Origin: Lasiosphaeria ovina | Lineage: Eukaryota; Ascomycota; Sordariomycetes; Sordariales; Lasiosphaeriaceae | Direction of reading: 5' to 3' | NCBI GenBank assembly: GCA_033439765.1 | Contig: JAULSN010000002.1 | Coordinates: 6,076,001-6,140,000 of the forward strand | Length of the DNA: 64,000 nt | Part shown: positions 19,966 to 32,900 of the stretch, in pieces | Numbering within the stretch: the first letter of the stretch is position 1 | Layout: each line of letters opens with the position of its first letter | Translations under genes and position numbers: made by a program | Notes under the pieces: generated by a model | The model's database searches: none | What the model was told of the DNA's origin: nothing | The model's input: the letters and a program-made list of their open reading frames with translations, nothing else

Positions 19966-22900
19966 AGTACATGTATGTGTGTGTGTGTGTGTGTGTGTGG
20001 AGAGAGGGAGCAAGCAGGCAGGCAAGCAGGCAGCAGGAGACCTGGGGCACCAGGAAGAGCGGGGTTTGCTGTTTTAAGCTCGAGCTGCTGGGGTCTTGAA
20101 GTTAGTAAATACCCTATTCTTAGCTTTCAGAGAGAGGCTTTTTTGGCGGCGGTGGAGAAATGGGTTTAGGATGATGAAATTCCAGAAATAGAAGCCGTTG
20201 ATTCTATGGAGATCAGAATATGGTATAAACAACCCTCAACTCGGGAGTAACCTCTAGGTCGAGACAAAGGGTCCTAGGACCTTGCAGCGCACTAGACTTA
20301 GATGCCCTAACATGAATTTGGTCTGGGGAGCGAGAGAAAGGAGCTTGGTGTTGCATGCCGGGTGCTACGTCATAACCGTCTCCGGTCTGAGACACAGCAG
20401 CGGCTGCAGGCGCGTTGCGTCAATGGTTGCAGTTTTGCGACTGATTCTGCCGCGATGGAAGTTTGAACCGGGAAAGCTTGTCGGCAATATATGTCCCGTC
20501 CCTTTTCTACCCGGGAGCTTAGGCGCCTGCCTTGCTATATATGCACGAACCTTTCTTGAATAGATGAATACCTAGGTAGGTAGCCGCAGCTGTGTCGATT
20601 AACAGCCACGAGGGTTGGTTTGACTTGGGAGCGGTGCCCAGTCGGGTGGCAGAATGATGGCGGTCTGTTTTACGGAAAGCAAGAGAACTAAGGTATTCCG
20701 CCGGGTATTCTTTGGTACGTATGAAAATGAATCTTTACGGAAACACGTTCTAGTGCGCATCTGGATCTGCAGGAAAAAGAAAAGAAACGAAAAATTGCGT
20801 TCTGAATAAAGTTTTGGCAGCGGGCTGGCAATCCTAGACGTCAATCATCTCAATCCGGGGGGGGGGGGGGGTATTCTTGTCAGTGCTTTCGAGCCTGGGG
20901 GGGAAATCACGATCTTTTAGTGCCCAGCGGGTGGTGGGGGCGACGCCTAGAACAAAAACCCCGGCGGGTCAAGTATCCTGGAAGCGGGAAGACTTTCAAT
21001 TACCTTAGGTAAGGTAAGGTACGGACGGAGTACAGTACCCGAGGACACGCACAGTGCCGTCTGCACGCACGCAAGCACCCGTGCCTCACTAGGACCACAC
21101 ACCTAGGCCACCTCGGACGGAAGATTCCATCTCTTGGGCTGGGCCTGGGCGCCGAGTGTTAAGGTTATTACGTACGTACGATATCATTTTTATTTTTATT
21201 TTTTTGGTGGGGGGGAGGGAGTAGGGTTTTTCACATCAGCCGCATGGCCCGTCGATTGTTTCCAGCTTCCTGGTTGAGACACACATGGGCATCTACCCGG
21301 GGCCACGGGATGGATGCTGACTGACTGCAACTGGACCGACGGTCGATCGCAGCCGGGGGTTTTTAGCCTTGTGTCACCCACCCTGAGCTCCCGCGTCAAA
21401 TCATGTAGGTATGTATGTACGGTACCCGTACATACATATACGGAGTAGTGGGTGAACTGCAAAGCCCGAAGGAATCACCTAACCATGCAGCTCTATTTCG
21501 AGAGGGTGCTTTGACGTTGCACGCCCATCCATGCCGCGCCCTGCCATGCCAGGCTGTTGTTTCCAGGTTTATTAAATGGCCCCCAAATCCGAATCCCGGA
21601 CCGGGAACCGCCCCTCCCAGATTCATCCAACCACCCCCGGGAGCAGCTGGATTCAGAATCCTGACAAAAAAAGGGCACGGCCGCGCAGTAGTTAAGAGTG
21701 GTACTGTGAGAAATGTTGACGTGACCGTGTTCACCAGATCGGAAAATATATCTGCCCCCATTCATGCCTGTGGCCGGCTCGTATTCCGAAGAAGGCCGCT
21801 CGGACTCGGGCCCAAAACGAAGCCGACCTTCTCGTATCGATTCACCACGTACCTAAGGCAGGTCATACATGTTATATATTGATTGGCATGCACAGCGGCT
21901 GTTTGCCCGTCGACGAGAAAAATGGGGGTGTCAAGCATGAGCTATGTGTGACTGACCAACATCCATCCAATGGACATGATCCGGAGTACCGATTCGAGGC
22001 ACTGACTTACACGAGTGTTTCCGCGGAGTGTAAACAATGTGCTCGCACTAGCCTGGTAGCTAGTTACCTGGAACTAGTTGACTCGCAGGTGATATATAAT
22101 CGGCACCCCTCCCGACTACCTAATTCTTACTGCCCTAGTTACCTTACTTGAGAAGAAGCCCACCCACACCATCCCAAATCTCTAGTCCGCGTTCCTTAGT
22201 GTCCCGTCCATGGCCACCTCATGTATGTAGTAGACTTGTCTCTCCCAAGTGCTGCTGTGCCGCGCGATCCCGCCTTGCCTTGCCTTGTGCGACAGAAGCT
22301 GGTGGCCCGTGGCCCGTGGCCTCTACCGTACCAGTCGTCCGGCCTTTTTGTCTTTCTTCCCGAAGTGTGGTTACACAAGACTAAGGTAAGGTAGTGTCCG
22401 AGACGAGCCACGAGCGAGCGAGTGTGGTGCTGCATGCTTAGGACCGCCACGCGAGACCGCCCCGCCTCGGCAGGCAGGCCATGACATGCCCATGCCCATG
22501 CCCATGCCCAGCCCTCGATCGCGCCCCATCGTCGGCCCCCATCCTGTGCGTTCGGGAACTAAACTAGACTTGCCGTAGGTAGCTAAAATCCTCCCGTCAT
22601 GTATGTACAACATACTACTGTACACACTGGTATCCGTACATACATACAAGACTTCCAAATGTAACTTCGTCTGTCTCTGCCCGTGCTTCTGCTTTTGCTT
22701 CATCTTCTGTCTCTGCTCCATAACTCACTTGCACAGTCTCGCCTGCCATGGTGCTTCCGCGATCAGTACATTGGACGGAACTCAAGTAGTTCAGGTAGTT
22801 CATGCGTTCTCTTTTCTGGCAATACTTTTACTTTTTATGTATGTGTGTCGTGTTCGTCGCTGTTCTGTCATACATCGCTCCTCAGCGTCATGGCAAAGAG

Positions 22901-23525
22901 TTGGGATTGCTCCTGCTTACTTCGTACCATGCGCCCGCCTCTTCTCCTTATCGCCCCCACCAGCCGCCGCCGCCTGCAAATAAATCAAAAAAAGGGGCCA
23001 ATAAGAAAAGTAAACACACGCTCCGATCTTAACCACCGAACCGCAAAATCACCCCGCCCCCACAAATAAAACGTCCTCTTTTGGGTATACCCGACCATAA
23101 GATGCAGGAGATTGATGAAAGGCCCCAAGAACCAAGAGCGAAGCAATGTGGTTTGAAAGTGCCTAGAACACAAACGAGAACAACCTTCCTCCGCTCATAC
23201 CCACGACCCTCATTACAGTTCAAGATGTACATCCCCAAACCATGCAATGCTGGAAGAGAAAGAAGGAGAGAAAAAGAAGACACGCCGAATTTCTTGGAAG
23301 AGCCAAAATAGGCAACAGGGAATGCCGGAATCCAGAAGTGATAACAGGCATGAAATGCCACTATGTTCATATGAAAGCTCACGTCATAACGCTTCGTACC
23401 GTCTTCAGAAGTTCCGTGAAAATTTCGCTGCGGGATATAGACAGAGAACCGTAAGGGATTGTGGTGATAATGATTGAGGAATTGATTAAATACAGCCATA
23501 CCAGGCCATGTTGCTGAGACTGGTC
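19966..23525. other. Intergenic, 3.56 kb, between CON7-like gene and AAR2
   Basis: No gene I can support on either strand. Contents: AAR2 promoter with a (GT)n tract at 19975-19999, a G15 run at 20857-20871, GGTAAGGTAAGGTA-type short repeats near 21008, TAC/GTATG-rich stretches (tatgtatgtacggtacccgtacatacatata near 21411-21440), CCATGC repeats (about 22487-22510), and the CON7 3' region. Some of the 155-codon frames are open only by chance and lack motifs. Confidence 0.4.
19975..19999. repeat. GT dinucleotide microsatellite at AAR2 5' end
   Basis: About 12 GT units immediately upstream of the preferred AAR2 start codon. It creates an artefactual Thr-His N-terminal extension in the longer frame. 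Confidence 0.95.
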
Positions 23526-25503
23526 CTAGTGGCTGGGTTGTCCGCCATTATCTAATGGTATTGTTAGTGCAATCCTTTTCATTGCTGAGGATTGTGTTAA
23601 GATAAGTCCCCACCTACGTTGGTTGTACATCTGCTGGCCTGGCTGGCCGTACGGGGAGGGAGGTGTATAATTTGGGTATACGTGGCTGCCCCCATATTCT
23701 GCCATGCCTGCAGACGGCGGTGCAGGGTACGTGGCAGTCTGGTATCCGATGGGCGGTAGCTGGACCGCTCTGGAGCCCGGATAAGTCGTCGGAGGTTGAG
23801 CACCGTCGGGACCGTTCTGCGGGTCAGCTCCGCCGTTTTGGGCGGCGGCTGTGACAACTGCCTGGCGCTGACGTTCCTCTTCAGCCTTCCTGACAGCCTC
23901 CTCTTCCTTCTTCCGGGCCTTCCATTCTTTGCGAATCTCCTTAAATTCTAGATGGCGACGCGTTAGCATGTATTCGTTGCGAAACTATGTGCATGTGGTA
24001 TGTGCGTGTTTCATGCGGTTTTCTTTGGTCCCGACAGGCTGGTAAACCCCGGCTCGCTAGCCTGCAAGCAAGCGCCAACACCCACCACCACTTCATGCGT
24101 GGACGGTGTGCATGCGGCACTAAACTAGCGAACCAACAAAAAAAAGGGGCCAAGACATCCACGTTCTTTACCCGGAATTGGTGTCGGGAGCTAAAATGGT
24201 GTCTAAAAAGTCCTTTACCGCTGCGGATTTGGAAAGCAAACTGTTCATACCTTCTGGTGTTCGCTTCTGACCATGAGCCTGCATCGTCACATGGGCGTTT
24301 AGGTGGTTCAAAGTGCCGTAGGCCTTCTCGCACCCATTCCAGCCGCACTTATACATGCGCTCGATTTCTTCATATCGTCTCCTCGGCCGCTTATGTTGCT
24401 GCGCGCCAGGAATCGGGACAAACGAGTAAACCTAAACAGGCGACCGGGTCAGTAACATGGATTATAAGGATTGTTGACCGGCGGGCCGGAGGGGGTGAAA
24501 TGTCGCTCCCAAACACCTCGACGAGCCCTGGGCGTGTTTATTCAAGAGTTCAAAAATGACCAATCTTCCCCTGATTCTTCCGAAAGGTCCAAAAACAACC
24601 CCTCAATCTTCCCAACGGTCAAGTCCCCGGGAATGCAACTGTTTCGACCCGGCGACCCGGGTCATTTTTTGGCCGCGCCGAGCTGGCGTTTCCGAAAACA
24701 AGGGGGGGGGAATCCACACTCAACAAACCTACCTGGTTTGGCCGAGTCTGGGACGTTGCGGATGTCGGCGTCTGAGGAAATACGTGATGGCCCGGCGTTA
24801 TGGGGGCGCCAGGTTGCTGCTGGTACCCTGTCCAGTCTGGACGGGGTTGCGCGTACAGGCCCGCGCTTGACGGGTGTTGGTAACTATGCGCCATATCTTG
24901 GGGTGGAGGGGCGTAAGGCGAGTATTGTCCGTGTTGAGCATACGTTGGGCTCGGGGCTGCGATTGATGGATCTATAGGTACATCGCTGTCAGATTTGACC
25001 TGCTGGGAGTTCTGATGGCTGGGCCCATCTTGCATAGGCACGGACGGACTTGTTGGTGTTTGCGCCATACCTCCGCTGCTGCCGCTGTGGTTGCTAGCTG
25101 GGTGGTATGCTCGCGTGATGTGCTCAGGAAACGAGCCGGACCGAGCAGATGGCGGATACACGCTGTAGTCCGAAGTGGGAGTGGCCGAGGTCGAGTAGTT
25201 TGTGGACCGCGCTTCCTGCTGGGTCACAAAGGGCGCAGCAGACGCGTGATCTACGGATGAGGCCTCAGACTGGGTGTCGCCGAAGCTGCTTGGATGGGGC
25301 GATGGCAAACCTGACTGCGAGTACTCGGGGGCACTGCGTTCCATAGAGCTGCCGAGGGGGGGCGAGACGGAAGCAGGCCGGGGGGGCGTTTCTGGGCCGT
25401 GCTTCCGAGCCTCTTGAGAGCCGGAACGGGAACGGCCGCGTAGTGATAATACCGCGTGGATGCCAACGAACGCGTGATGTTGTTGCGTTGAAGCCGGTAA
25501 CAT
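23526..25503 (-). CDS. CON7: CON7-like C2H2 zinc-finger transcription factor, 435 aa, four exons
   Basis: Exons are 25503-24733, 24431-24251, 23947-23618 and 23551-23526 (1308 nt including stop). Residues 1-255 are Ser/Pro/Gln-rich and disordered. After the first junction, VYSFVPIPGAQQHKRPRRRY supplies a basic nuclear signal, then a single C2H2 finger (Cys286-x4-Cys291-x12-His304-x5-His310, KCGWNGCEKAYGTLNHLNAH). Next is the charged helix KRTPEEFKEIRKEWKARKKEEE and a Pro/Tyr/Gln-rich tail ending NQHNGGQPSH. This finger-plus-helix arrangement matches Con7 of Magnaporthe and its Fusarium counterpart, which control conidium and infection-related morphogenesis and cell-wall genes. The last 26-nt exon is inferred from a clear CTAAC branch site and ATTAG acceptor. 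The start is uncertain; a 5' exon could lie upstream. Confidence 0.85.
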
Positions 25504-26111
25504 ACTACGGCTCAGCGGAACGCGCCGTGGATGGTGGCGGGTCGGGAGACCGGAGATTTAGGTCCTCAGCCAGCTCAGAGTACAGCGCAGTGTGGTTTGG
25601 CGACGGCGTGGTGGTCTTGTGGTGGTGGTGCGCAGCGGACAGGTGCGGTAGTCTCTTCTCCCTCCGACAGAGGCGCGTCGCGAGGGGGGAAGGCAGGTCA
25701 TGTACCCAGGGAACCAGGACTTGCAGCAGCGGACCTGGTGTGTTGATGGCGGCAGGAGGTAGCGCGAGTCCGGGTTGACCGTCAGGGACTTGGTTCGGGT
25801 TAAATGGAGACAGGGCGACTAGCCACCTCTTGGCCTGTGAAGATGGAGGTGGCAAGGATGGCCAACTTGTTCTGGCCTACCAGGGCACGCAACACGCCAA
25901 GCGACGAGAAAGGAGCAGCGCCCTTCTCTTCTCTCCGCTCTCAAATCGAAGTTGTTGGTAGGTAGGTGGGGAGAGAAGAGGAGCAGGCACTAGTATAGCG
26001 CGAATCGAAATAGAAGGGCTGAACCCTGCTGCTGCTTCCTTGTTGTGGCCTGGCCGCAACAGAGCTTTCCCAGGTCAGGTCAGGTCGCCCGCAGCACGCG
26101 TCTGTCTGGTG

Positions 26112-26112
<1 letters not shown>

Positions 26113-26147
<35 letters not shown>
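26113..26147. repeat. (CTG)n trinucleotide repeat, about 12 units
   Basis: Pure CTG on the plus strand, so CAG on the strand of the CON7-like gene, about 610 bp upstream of its start codon. Frames through it give polyLeu, polyCys, polyGln and polySer artefacts. Confidence 0.96.
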
Positions 26148-26987
26148 AATCCCAATCTGCTCGAGCAACAACAAGAAAAAGTAGCCGGGCAGGCAGACAG
26201 ACAGGCAGGGCAGGCAAGCAAGCAAGCGCAAGTGAAAAAAAAAAGATGCTCGATGCTAGCACCGGACGACGCCAAGCGAGGACCAAAGGCTGACTTTGGA
26301 CTTGACTCGACCCTCTTTTCCCAACCGGCAGTCTTGTAAAGTTAGTTCCCGAGGGCGATAATGACTCCTGCTCTCCTTTGGGGGTGGCTCGTTCGTCCTT
26401 AGCCGATTGTTATGAACGTGACGTGCAGTACTGGGCCCTCACGAAGGTTTGAGCGAGAGAAAATCAAGTCTAGCGCGGGTCGGTGGGTGGTTTTATAATG
26501 AGGCGAAGGGAAGGGGGGAGGGAAAGTGAATGGGGTAAAATTGCGCTAAGCAGATTGTGCTGCGCTGCGCGTGCTTGCCTGCGGTATTCTCCAGGCCCCC
26601 AGGTGGTGCTCACTGCCCAGGTTTTCCGCTGAAGAGAAAGGAGGGGCTGATTTGCTATTGCTGGAAAAGTGGAGTGCACTTTCACCTTTTAGCTCTTGGT
26701 GAAAGGCTGAAAAAGACCCCAGACAGCCCAACAGCAGACAAGCCCACCCCCGCTGCGAGGTCACGTCTTGTCGCCCTGAGCCTCCTTCCCGCCTGATGTT
26801 TGTGTGCGTGCGTGCGTCGCGATCCGGCTTGCACGGCCGGCGATGGCGAGCGGCAAGACAAGCCACACCTTCTGCGCCTCTGTGAGGTCCAGTAGTTGCT
26901 CTGTCTCAGCTTTCTTCAGTCTGCGTAGGTATTTGTATGCCGACGTTTTTCTTCTTCTTGCGCGTTCGCTCTCCGAAAGTTAAAATA

Positions 26988-27017
<30 letters not shown>
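26988..27017. repeat. (GCT)n trinucleotide repeat, 10 units
   Basis: Second pure GCT/CTG tract, same orientation as the one at 26113, about 1.5 kb upstream of the CON7-like gene. Confidence 0.96.
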
Positions 27018-27018
<1 letters not shown>

Positions 27019-27470
27019 CTCACACGGATTCCTCCCCACTGCCTTCAGGTTCTTTCTCGGGTGCCTTTCGGGTTCAGTGCCCGAGAGCAGCTGTCTGGTC
27101 CCTTTTTCGGGTTCGATTTTCCCTAGGATGCGCTTATCGAAAGAAATGCGGTTCGTCAGTTATTCAGCTAAATCCCGGTGATATTCAATCGCGTAGCGCA
27201 CCCCAGTCGCAATGGAACAGGTCGTAAAATAAATAATAAGCCCCCGCCTGCCAAACACTCCCCACGCCGGTGCCGGCTGGTCTTGACTCGTACGCTAACC
27301 ACAGCAGGAAGACTGTATCGGGTCTATAAGAGTCGCGCGGCACCAACAAGCGGATGTTGTTTGTTGTGAAGGATAATCTTATTTTACGGTATACCAGCGA
27401 ATGCCCCCCGCGACGTTGCGATCAGGATGTGCGTGGTGGGCGTGTGCGTTTGTGCGCGCGCAGGGAGTGT

Positions 27471-29690
27471 GATTGTGCGTAAATAGGAACGATCAGTGTG
27501 CGCGCGCGTCCTGGAATCTTGGGTCCTTTTCTTTGTCTACTGTGGAGGAAAAGCGGGATATGAAGGCCAGCGACAAACCGATGGTGTGTGGACAGCTAGT
27601 TGCAGAGTCTTGGTGGACGGCGAGCAGGTCGCCGGATTCGTCTGGTGGGCCGTGCTTCTGATTGTCCTCAGGCAGGCAGGCAGACAAGAAAACAAGACGC
27701 ACGTAGGACCCAAGTAGCGGCAAAGGGGCTGAGAAAGCAGACGACAAGGCGTAGCAAGAGGGACAACACAAAATTGACTGGCTGACACCACAGAAATGCC
27801 ATGAACGGATGTTGCACTCGATGTCCCAGCTAGTGTGGAGCCCGATGGAGTCGGGGTATCGGCCAAGGGAATGAGGTGTGGGAAACGAGCAGGGAAGAAG
27901 GCAGGAAGCCTGTGGCGCTCGACCGAGGAACGGACGGTCTGAATGGCGAATAGCCTCCTGGCTGATCGCCTTTGCCGCACCACTTTCACTCAACACCCAC
28001 CCACTCGCTTGCTGGCTTCACTGATAGGAGCGGCCGAAGCCGATGCATCAAAGAGACATTAATCAGTCCGTATGAGGGGTAAAAGACGCAAAGCTACAAT
28101 TTTAGATGTGGGCACAATCTGAGAGTACGAGTCGCCCGCGACTCGTGTTTGAAACCTAATGGTTGAGGGTGTGGATTGCGACTCGGGGAGAGAGCGGATT
28201 ACGTGATAACCTCCTTACTATCTTTCCAAAAGACAGACACCGTGCTAAGAGCACTGGGCGGGTCGAGCAAGGGTTGCAGTGGCTGGGACGACGAAGCGAT
28301 GATCTGCGGCCTTTCCACGCTAGCGAGTAGTTGGATGATGATGTCTGGGTTTTTGGGAACTGTGGCTGGCCTTGCTTGAACGCGCCAAGGCAATCCCGAC
28401 AGGGAGGAGAGCGCCGAGAAAAAAATGAGGTGGGTGGTCAAGAAGTGGGGTTTGGAGTGTGGGTGGTTCTTGCGTCCCTCTTTGGCTCAGTCCCCCGCCT
28501 CCCCCTGGTTGCGCTTGGCTTTGAGATGCGATTTTCGAACGAAACGATGCCCAACTTCCTCGAGTAAGACACATGTAATGAACGGGCAAAAAAGGGACGT
28601 ATGCTTTCTGTGTTGGATGGCACCTTCCGACTGGTCCCGAACACACCACATCATAGCGCGTCACAGGCAAAAGCTTGTCAGGCTTCCGTACCAAGTGTTG
28701 CGAACAAGTAAGGAAAGAGATGAGGGTTTCGGTCTCATAAAAGGCCCGCACCGTCTCAAATCTTGCCCCCGTAAAAGGCGTTGTGTTGAGAATGCATCTT
28801 GGAAACCGAGGCACATGATAATGTGGACAGCTGATCCCATCGCGGCAGGCGCGTCCAATGTTGCTGCATGAGGCACCGAGGTCGCCAAAGATGTGGCGGA
28901 ATCCTGCTTCTGCGTGAGGGAGCAGAATTTTCGTCCATAGATTGCAACGGTGAGGATCGTCTCAAGTCAAAGGGTGCGGCATGGGCACTTGAAGCTCCAA
29001 GTACGATTCCAGACTATCGTTTATCAAAAAGTGTCCAGGTGTGCCGTGCAGTAGTCAAGCTTGACAGTTGAAGATGGTAGTTTTAAGGTTTGGCACTACA
29101 CCAGCGTGAAGGGATCCTGGTTGGCGCTCGAGGTCGGTTTTTTTTGAAGGACTTAGTGTGGTGTGGCCGAGGATCATATCGACGGCGCTTTTCCAGGATG
29201 GGGGAGTTAACAGACGGTCATGAACGGGAAGGCTCAGACGAGCACCTCGTTATACACAGCAGACGAACACCAAAAGTAAGCACGGTAATTTAATGAAGCG
29301 AGTGGCAATGATCTTCTTCGTCGATGTCTGTTAGTCCCCTTCTATTACACGTGCATTATGTATGCAAATCTCTCGCGGAACACATTCCATGATACGGAAC
29401 TTTAACTCAGGTGAGGTTAGGTACATCGAAGAACCCTGTCCGTGGCGTCCTTTTCGACCAGCTACCAGGGGATGACGATTGGGGATTGCGCACGAGGTTT
29501 GTTACACGTGAAGACAAAATTTTAACTGGGTCTCTGCGATTGAAGATTTAGACCTTTCGCCGTCCTATCGAGCGTTAAGACTCGGCTTGATTGTTCGTGG
29601 CAAAGGATCGAAGTATTGATCCTCACAAAAGAAACATGCCGAACGACTCAAACGAGTTAAACCAGCCAGAAACTACGAGGTACACGAACA
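27471..29690. other. Gene-poor region
   Basis: No supported gene. Several frames of 140-170 codons (for example 27493-27996 minus and 28320-28814 minus) overlap others on both strands and carry no motif. GC content does not look lowered here. Confidence 0.4.
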
Positions 29691-29940
29691 TACCTAAGCA
29701 AGCGGTTGACAAAAAAATGCGGACTCACAAAATGGCTTAGCAAGTCACCTGTCCCACTGCCACTAACAGGGACGCTAGTAATCCTCTAGAGGATGTGTTA
29801 GCAAATGAACGTGGGGTGACTGGATAGCAGAGTGGGGCAGATACCTAGAAATACCTAAGCATATATAAAGAATTTGCCTTGCGGATAAGTAGCTAGTAGG
29901 TAGTGAGTCCGCATTTTTTTGTCAACCGCTTGCTAAGGTA
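29691..29940. mobile_element. MITE-like element with 36-bp terminal inverted repeats and TA target duplication
   Basis: Left end (29693-29728) reads CCTAAGCAAGCGGTTGACAA... and ends GGACTCAC. The reverse complement of the right end (29903-29938) is the same apart from one base (CCTTAGCAAG...). A TA dinucleotide flanks each side (29691-29692 and 29939-29940), the target duplication of Tc1/mariner, including fungal pogo/Fot1-type, elements. The 250-bp unit has no coding capacity, so it would be a non-autonomous element mobilised by a transposase encoded elsewhere. The near-identity of the two ends, including a shared A7 run, argues for recent activity or recent insertion. Confidence 0.88.
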
Positions 29941-32900
29941 CTAGACTGCTAACGTTGCACTCGTTAGTACCATATCCACTAGTGCCCTTTGACCTCACTG
30001 TCGAGCGTGATGCTTTGTAGTTTCGTGGCGTGATATTCATGTGCATCAAAAAGATACGAGATTGTAATGTTAATGAGGCGACAGTCCCTGGTTTATCACA
30101 GCTTCTTCCATTTGACTTTGTCACTGGCATGTAGAGTTTCTGTGGATCTCGGGCCATAGGCGTCGCCACTGGCCAATTCTGGCAGGCACATACATGTATG
30201 TTAGTCGCGTGCCGGGTGGAATCCGTGCTGGGTTTTCATGCCCGAACACCGGGTTTGAAGTCTAATGACAATGGAAGCTCGATTCCAGCGTTGAGCCTTT
30301 AGGATTTGAAGTCTTCTGGAGGACTGACAGCCCAAGTTTAGAAGCCGCACGCCTTCTAACTAAGCCGGAACTGGGAGAGTCTTTGGCGGGGCGGCGAGAT
30401 GGTGGGGCGGGAAAAGAAAGGAACCGGAAAAGCACAAACCAAGGTAACCTTTGGAATGCACTGCTGAGGCAAGGTGCAAGGCAGCCGCCACGGAGGACAC
30501 TATGTACCTTACCAAGAGGGCGTGCAGAAGGCTCAGCTGGATGTCAATTGACGCTATATATGTGCTCCTTTGCATCCCACACACAGTCAGTTCCATACCA
30601 AGTCTCGGTGGTCCTCAAAAGTGCGACGCGACATTCAGCCTCAATTCTAGAAGACAGTAGGCGCTAGCTCGAGGTTAGTAGATGATCCATGGAGAGGCGG
30701 CGTTGACAGATCTCAGGCGAACCAAGCTCCCGGGTGCACTAAAATCGCGTCCCATGTCTTGGAGGGGCACAGTGCCTTTTGCGCGCGGCACCACGCTCTC
30801 CAAGCCACTGGGAGCGAGCACCAGTTTGTCAGACACAGAACGGCGACGAAAAGAGCCCCGAAGAGCCCCAAGGCTCTGCATCCATCGACCTGACGGGACA
30901 GTCCACTAGGGTAGGGTACTGAGTACGACACGCATACCTGGTAACCCACGTGCACACTAACAGCACCGATATACGACGCAGCGCTGTTGTAAGTGGTCGT
31001 TGCGGGCTCGTGAGTGACTACTACAACACGTAATACAGATATCACTTGTGGGCATTGATTGAGAGAGGAAGGGGGGGCCGAGAACCGAACCCTCGAAGGC
31101 GCCTCGTTTGTACGAATATTGCCTGTGAACAACACCCAACAAAATCAGAATGGAAACATTCAAGCCAATCCGCTCCTCCCACACCTTGATGGTGGCGACT
31201 ACAAAGCTTGTATCACGCCGTTGGGCGAGATTGCTGTTGGGGAACTCGATGGCCTCTAGATGTCCCAAATGGCTTCCCGAAGGACGCCTCTCAGTGCTGG
31301 CCTTGCGCGGCACTCGAGTTCAGAGGGCCGGTGGCGGTGAAGCCCGGAAGCGGTCCTCCGGCCTGGGAGGGAACTGGAGGCGCGGAGCAGGTTTTCTGTC
31401 TCAGCTGGCTTGGGCAATCAAGTTGGCCAAACCAGCGTCTCTGACTGGCACGCGGAGTTCTGGCAAAAGCACTTACACTCGGTGGAACGCTGTATGTGGG
31501 TGAGTTGTGATAAGCCAGTTACGTCTTTGCTTTCCTCAGAGTTTGATAACCTGGCTGCAGGTGCCGATTCGCCCGGACGCCTCCCTTCGGAAGTCTTTTG
31601 ATGCTAGCCGTGACCAGCAGAAAGGGCGCACTTTGTATCGGAAGCGCCTCTCGAGACGCAGGAGCAAAGAGCGTGCGTGTATCCAATCGCCTAGGCTGCA
31701 AAGGACTTCACCGACAGATGGAGAGCATGTGCGGGGACGAACCTTGATCATGGTGGTCACCACGTCTGGGGCCATGATTGGCGACAGCCATTGGACGGCA
31801 AACAGTCTGGCCTTGGCGATTGTCTCAATCGGGATACAGGGTCCTGAAGCCCGTCGCAGTCACCCTTCCAAGTGGAAAAGCCCGAAAAGCTATTGTCAAC
31901 CCCCAAACCAATTCCGTTCAACCAATGCACCTCGCGAATCTGAATCTGGGCAACTGTGTTCCGTTTCTGCGGAAGACTTGGCAGATTGGTGCCAGGCCAC
32001 TTTCACCGTCTTGTACACGCCCCGTACAGGACATACAATACATTTCCCGGCGCCCCCGCCTCCCCGTCGTTGCCAGGTAATCCGTGGTTAACTCCAGGGA
32101 ATAGCACACCAACTAATGTCATTAGACGGATGTATTGCAGGATACGTCTCAGTACGGACATTGTTCCTCAAACAAGTGCTTCGCAAGCAAGGAAGGCAAA
32201 AAGGCCCGGGGACGGTCCTTTTCACGGCCTGGCGGGTGGTGTTGGTGGCGGATGCCCTAAATTGGACTTGGGTCTCGGGGGCAGCAGCTCAGAAGACAGA
32301 CTGCCATCGCGGTAACGGTCTATCATCGTATCACGGCGCTGCTGCGTTGTTCTCAACCTGACTGCCGGGATGTGCTGCCCGTCGTCGCCCTTGGCTTTCG
32401 TTCATTTGGTCTCGCACTGTCTGTCCCTGGTCTCGCCCTCCGTTGGTTGCAGCGTCGCATGTGTTCCCTGATAGGTCGACATGTCGCAGAAGCGGCAGCC
32501 AAAGTCAGGTCAGGTCAGACACTCGCATGCGTTCCAAATTCCAGACATACGGGTTACCGTCCACAGCGAACTGATGACTGGGTACATCTGAAGGGCACGT
32601 TCCGGACAAATGAGCTGTGCCGTGTTTTACCGCGCCAGCCGAGGCGACCACATAAGGGCCATGCTGGCCGCATCTGACGAGGCATTCTCGCCTTGCAGTC
32701 GAGCTCTAGCCCGGGCAGGTTGCACAAAGGCGCGACGATCTCGCGCGGCAATTGGACGCCCGGGCTTTTCAGCTAGCGCAGCTGAATCTACCAGGTAATA
32801 TGCTAGTGAATGTCATTCGCGTCAGACCGGCATGTATGTACAATACACCTGCTAGTGTGGTTCTTCGAGATCGTCGATATATTCCGTGCGCGCTGGAAAC

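Larger units (their letters stand above)
25504..27470. promoter_or_regulatory. Upstream region of CON7-like gene with two CTG repeats
   Basis: This begins the large gene-poor tract. CT-rich and Q/S/C/L-coding-by-repeat frames surround two trinucleotide repeats (26113-26147 and 26988-27017). Likely a long 5' UTR and promoter for the CON7-like gene; no independent gene is supported. Confidence 0.4.

Noticed and set aside
30280..30375. tRNA-like stretch on the minus strand (CGGCTTAGTTAGAAGGCG..., later GACTTCAAATCCT)
   Set aside because: A-box and B-box resemblance only; no anticodon stem pairs and no acceptor stem closes. At best a tRNA relic.
31208..31601. Possible exon pair around a GTGAGT...CCTCAG intron (31500-31546)
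   Set aside because: The splice signals look fair and the peptide (DWHAEFWQKHLHSVERCMW) is protein-like, but flanking exons, a start and any family match are missing.
31507..32091. 194-codon plus-strand frame
   Set aside because: Overlapped by other long frames, basic and Ser-rich composition, no motif.
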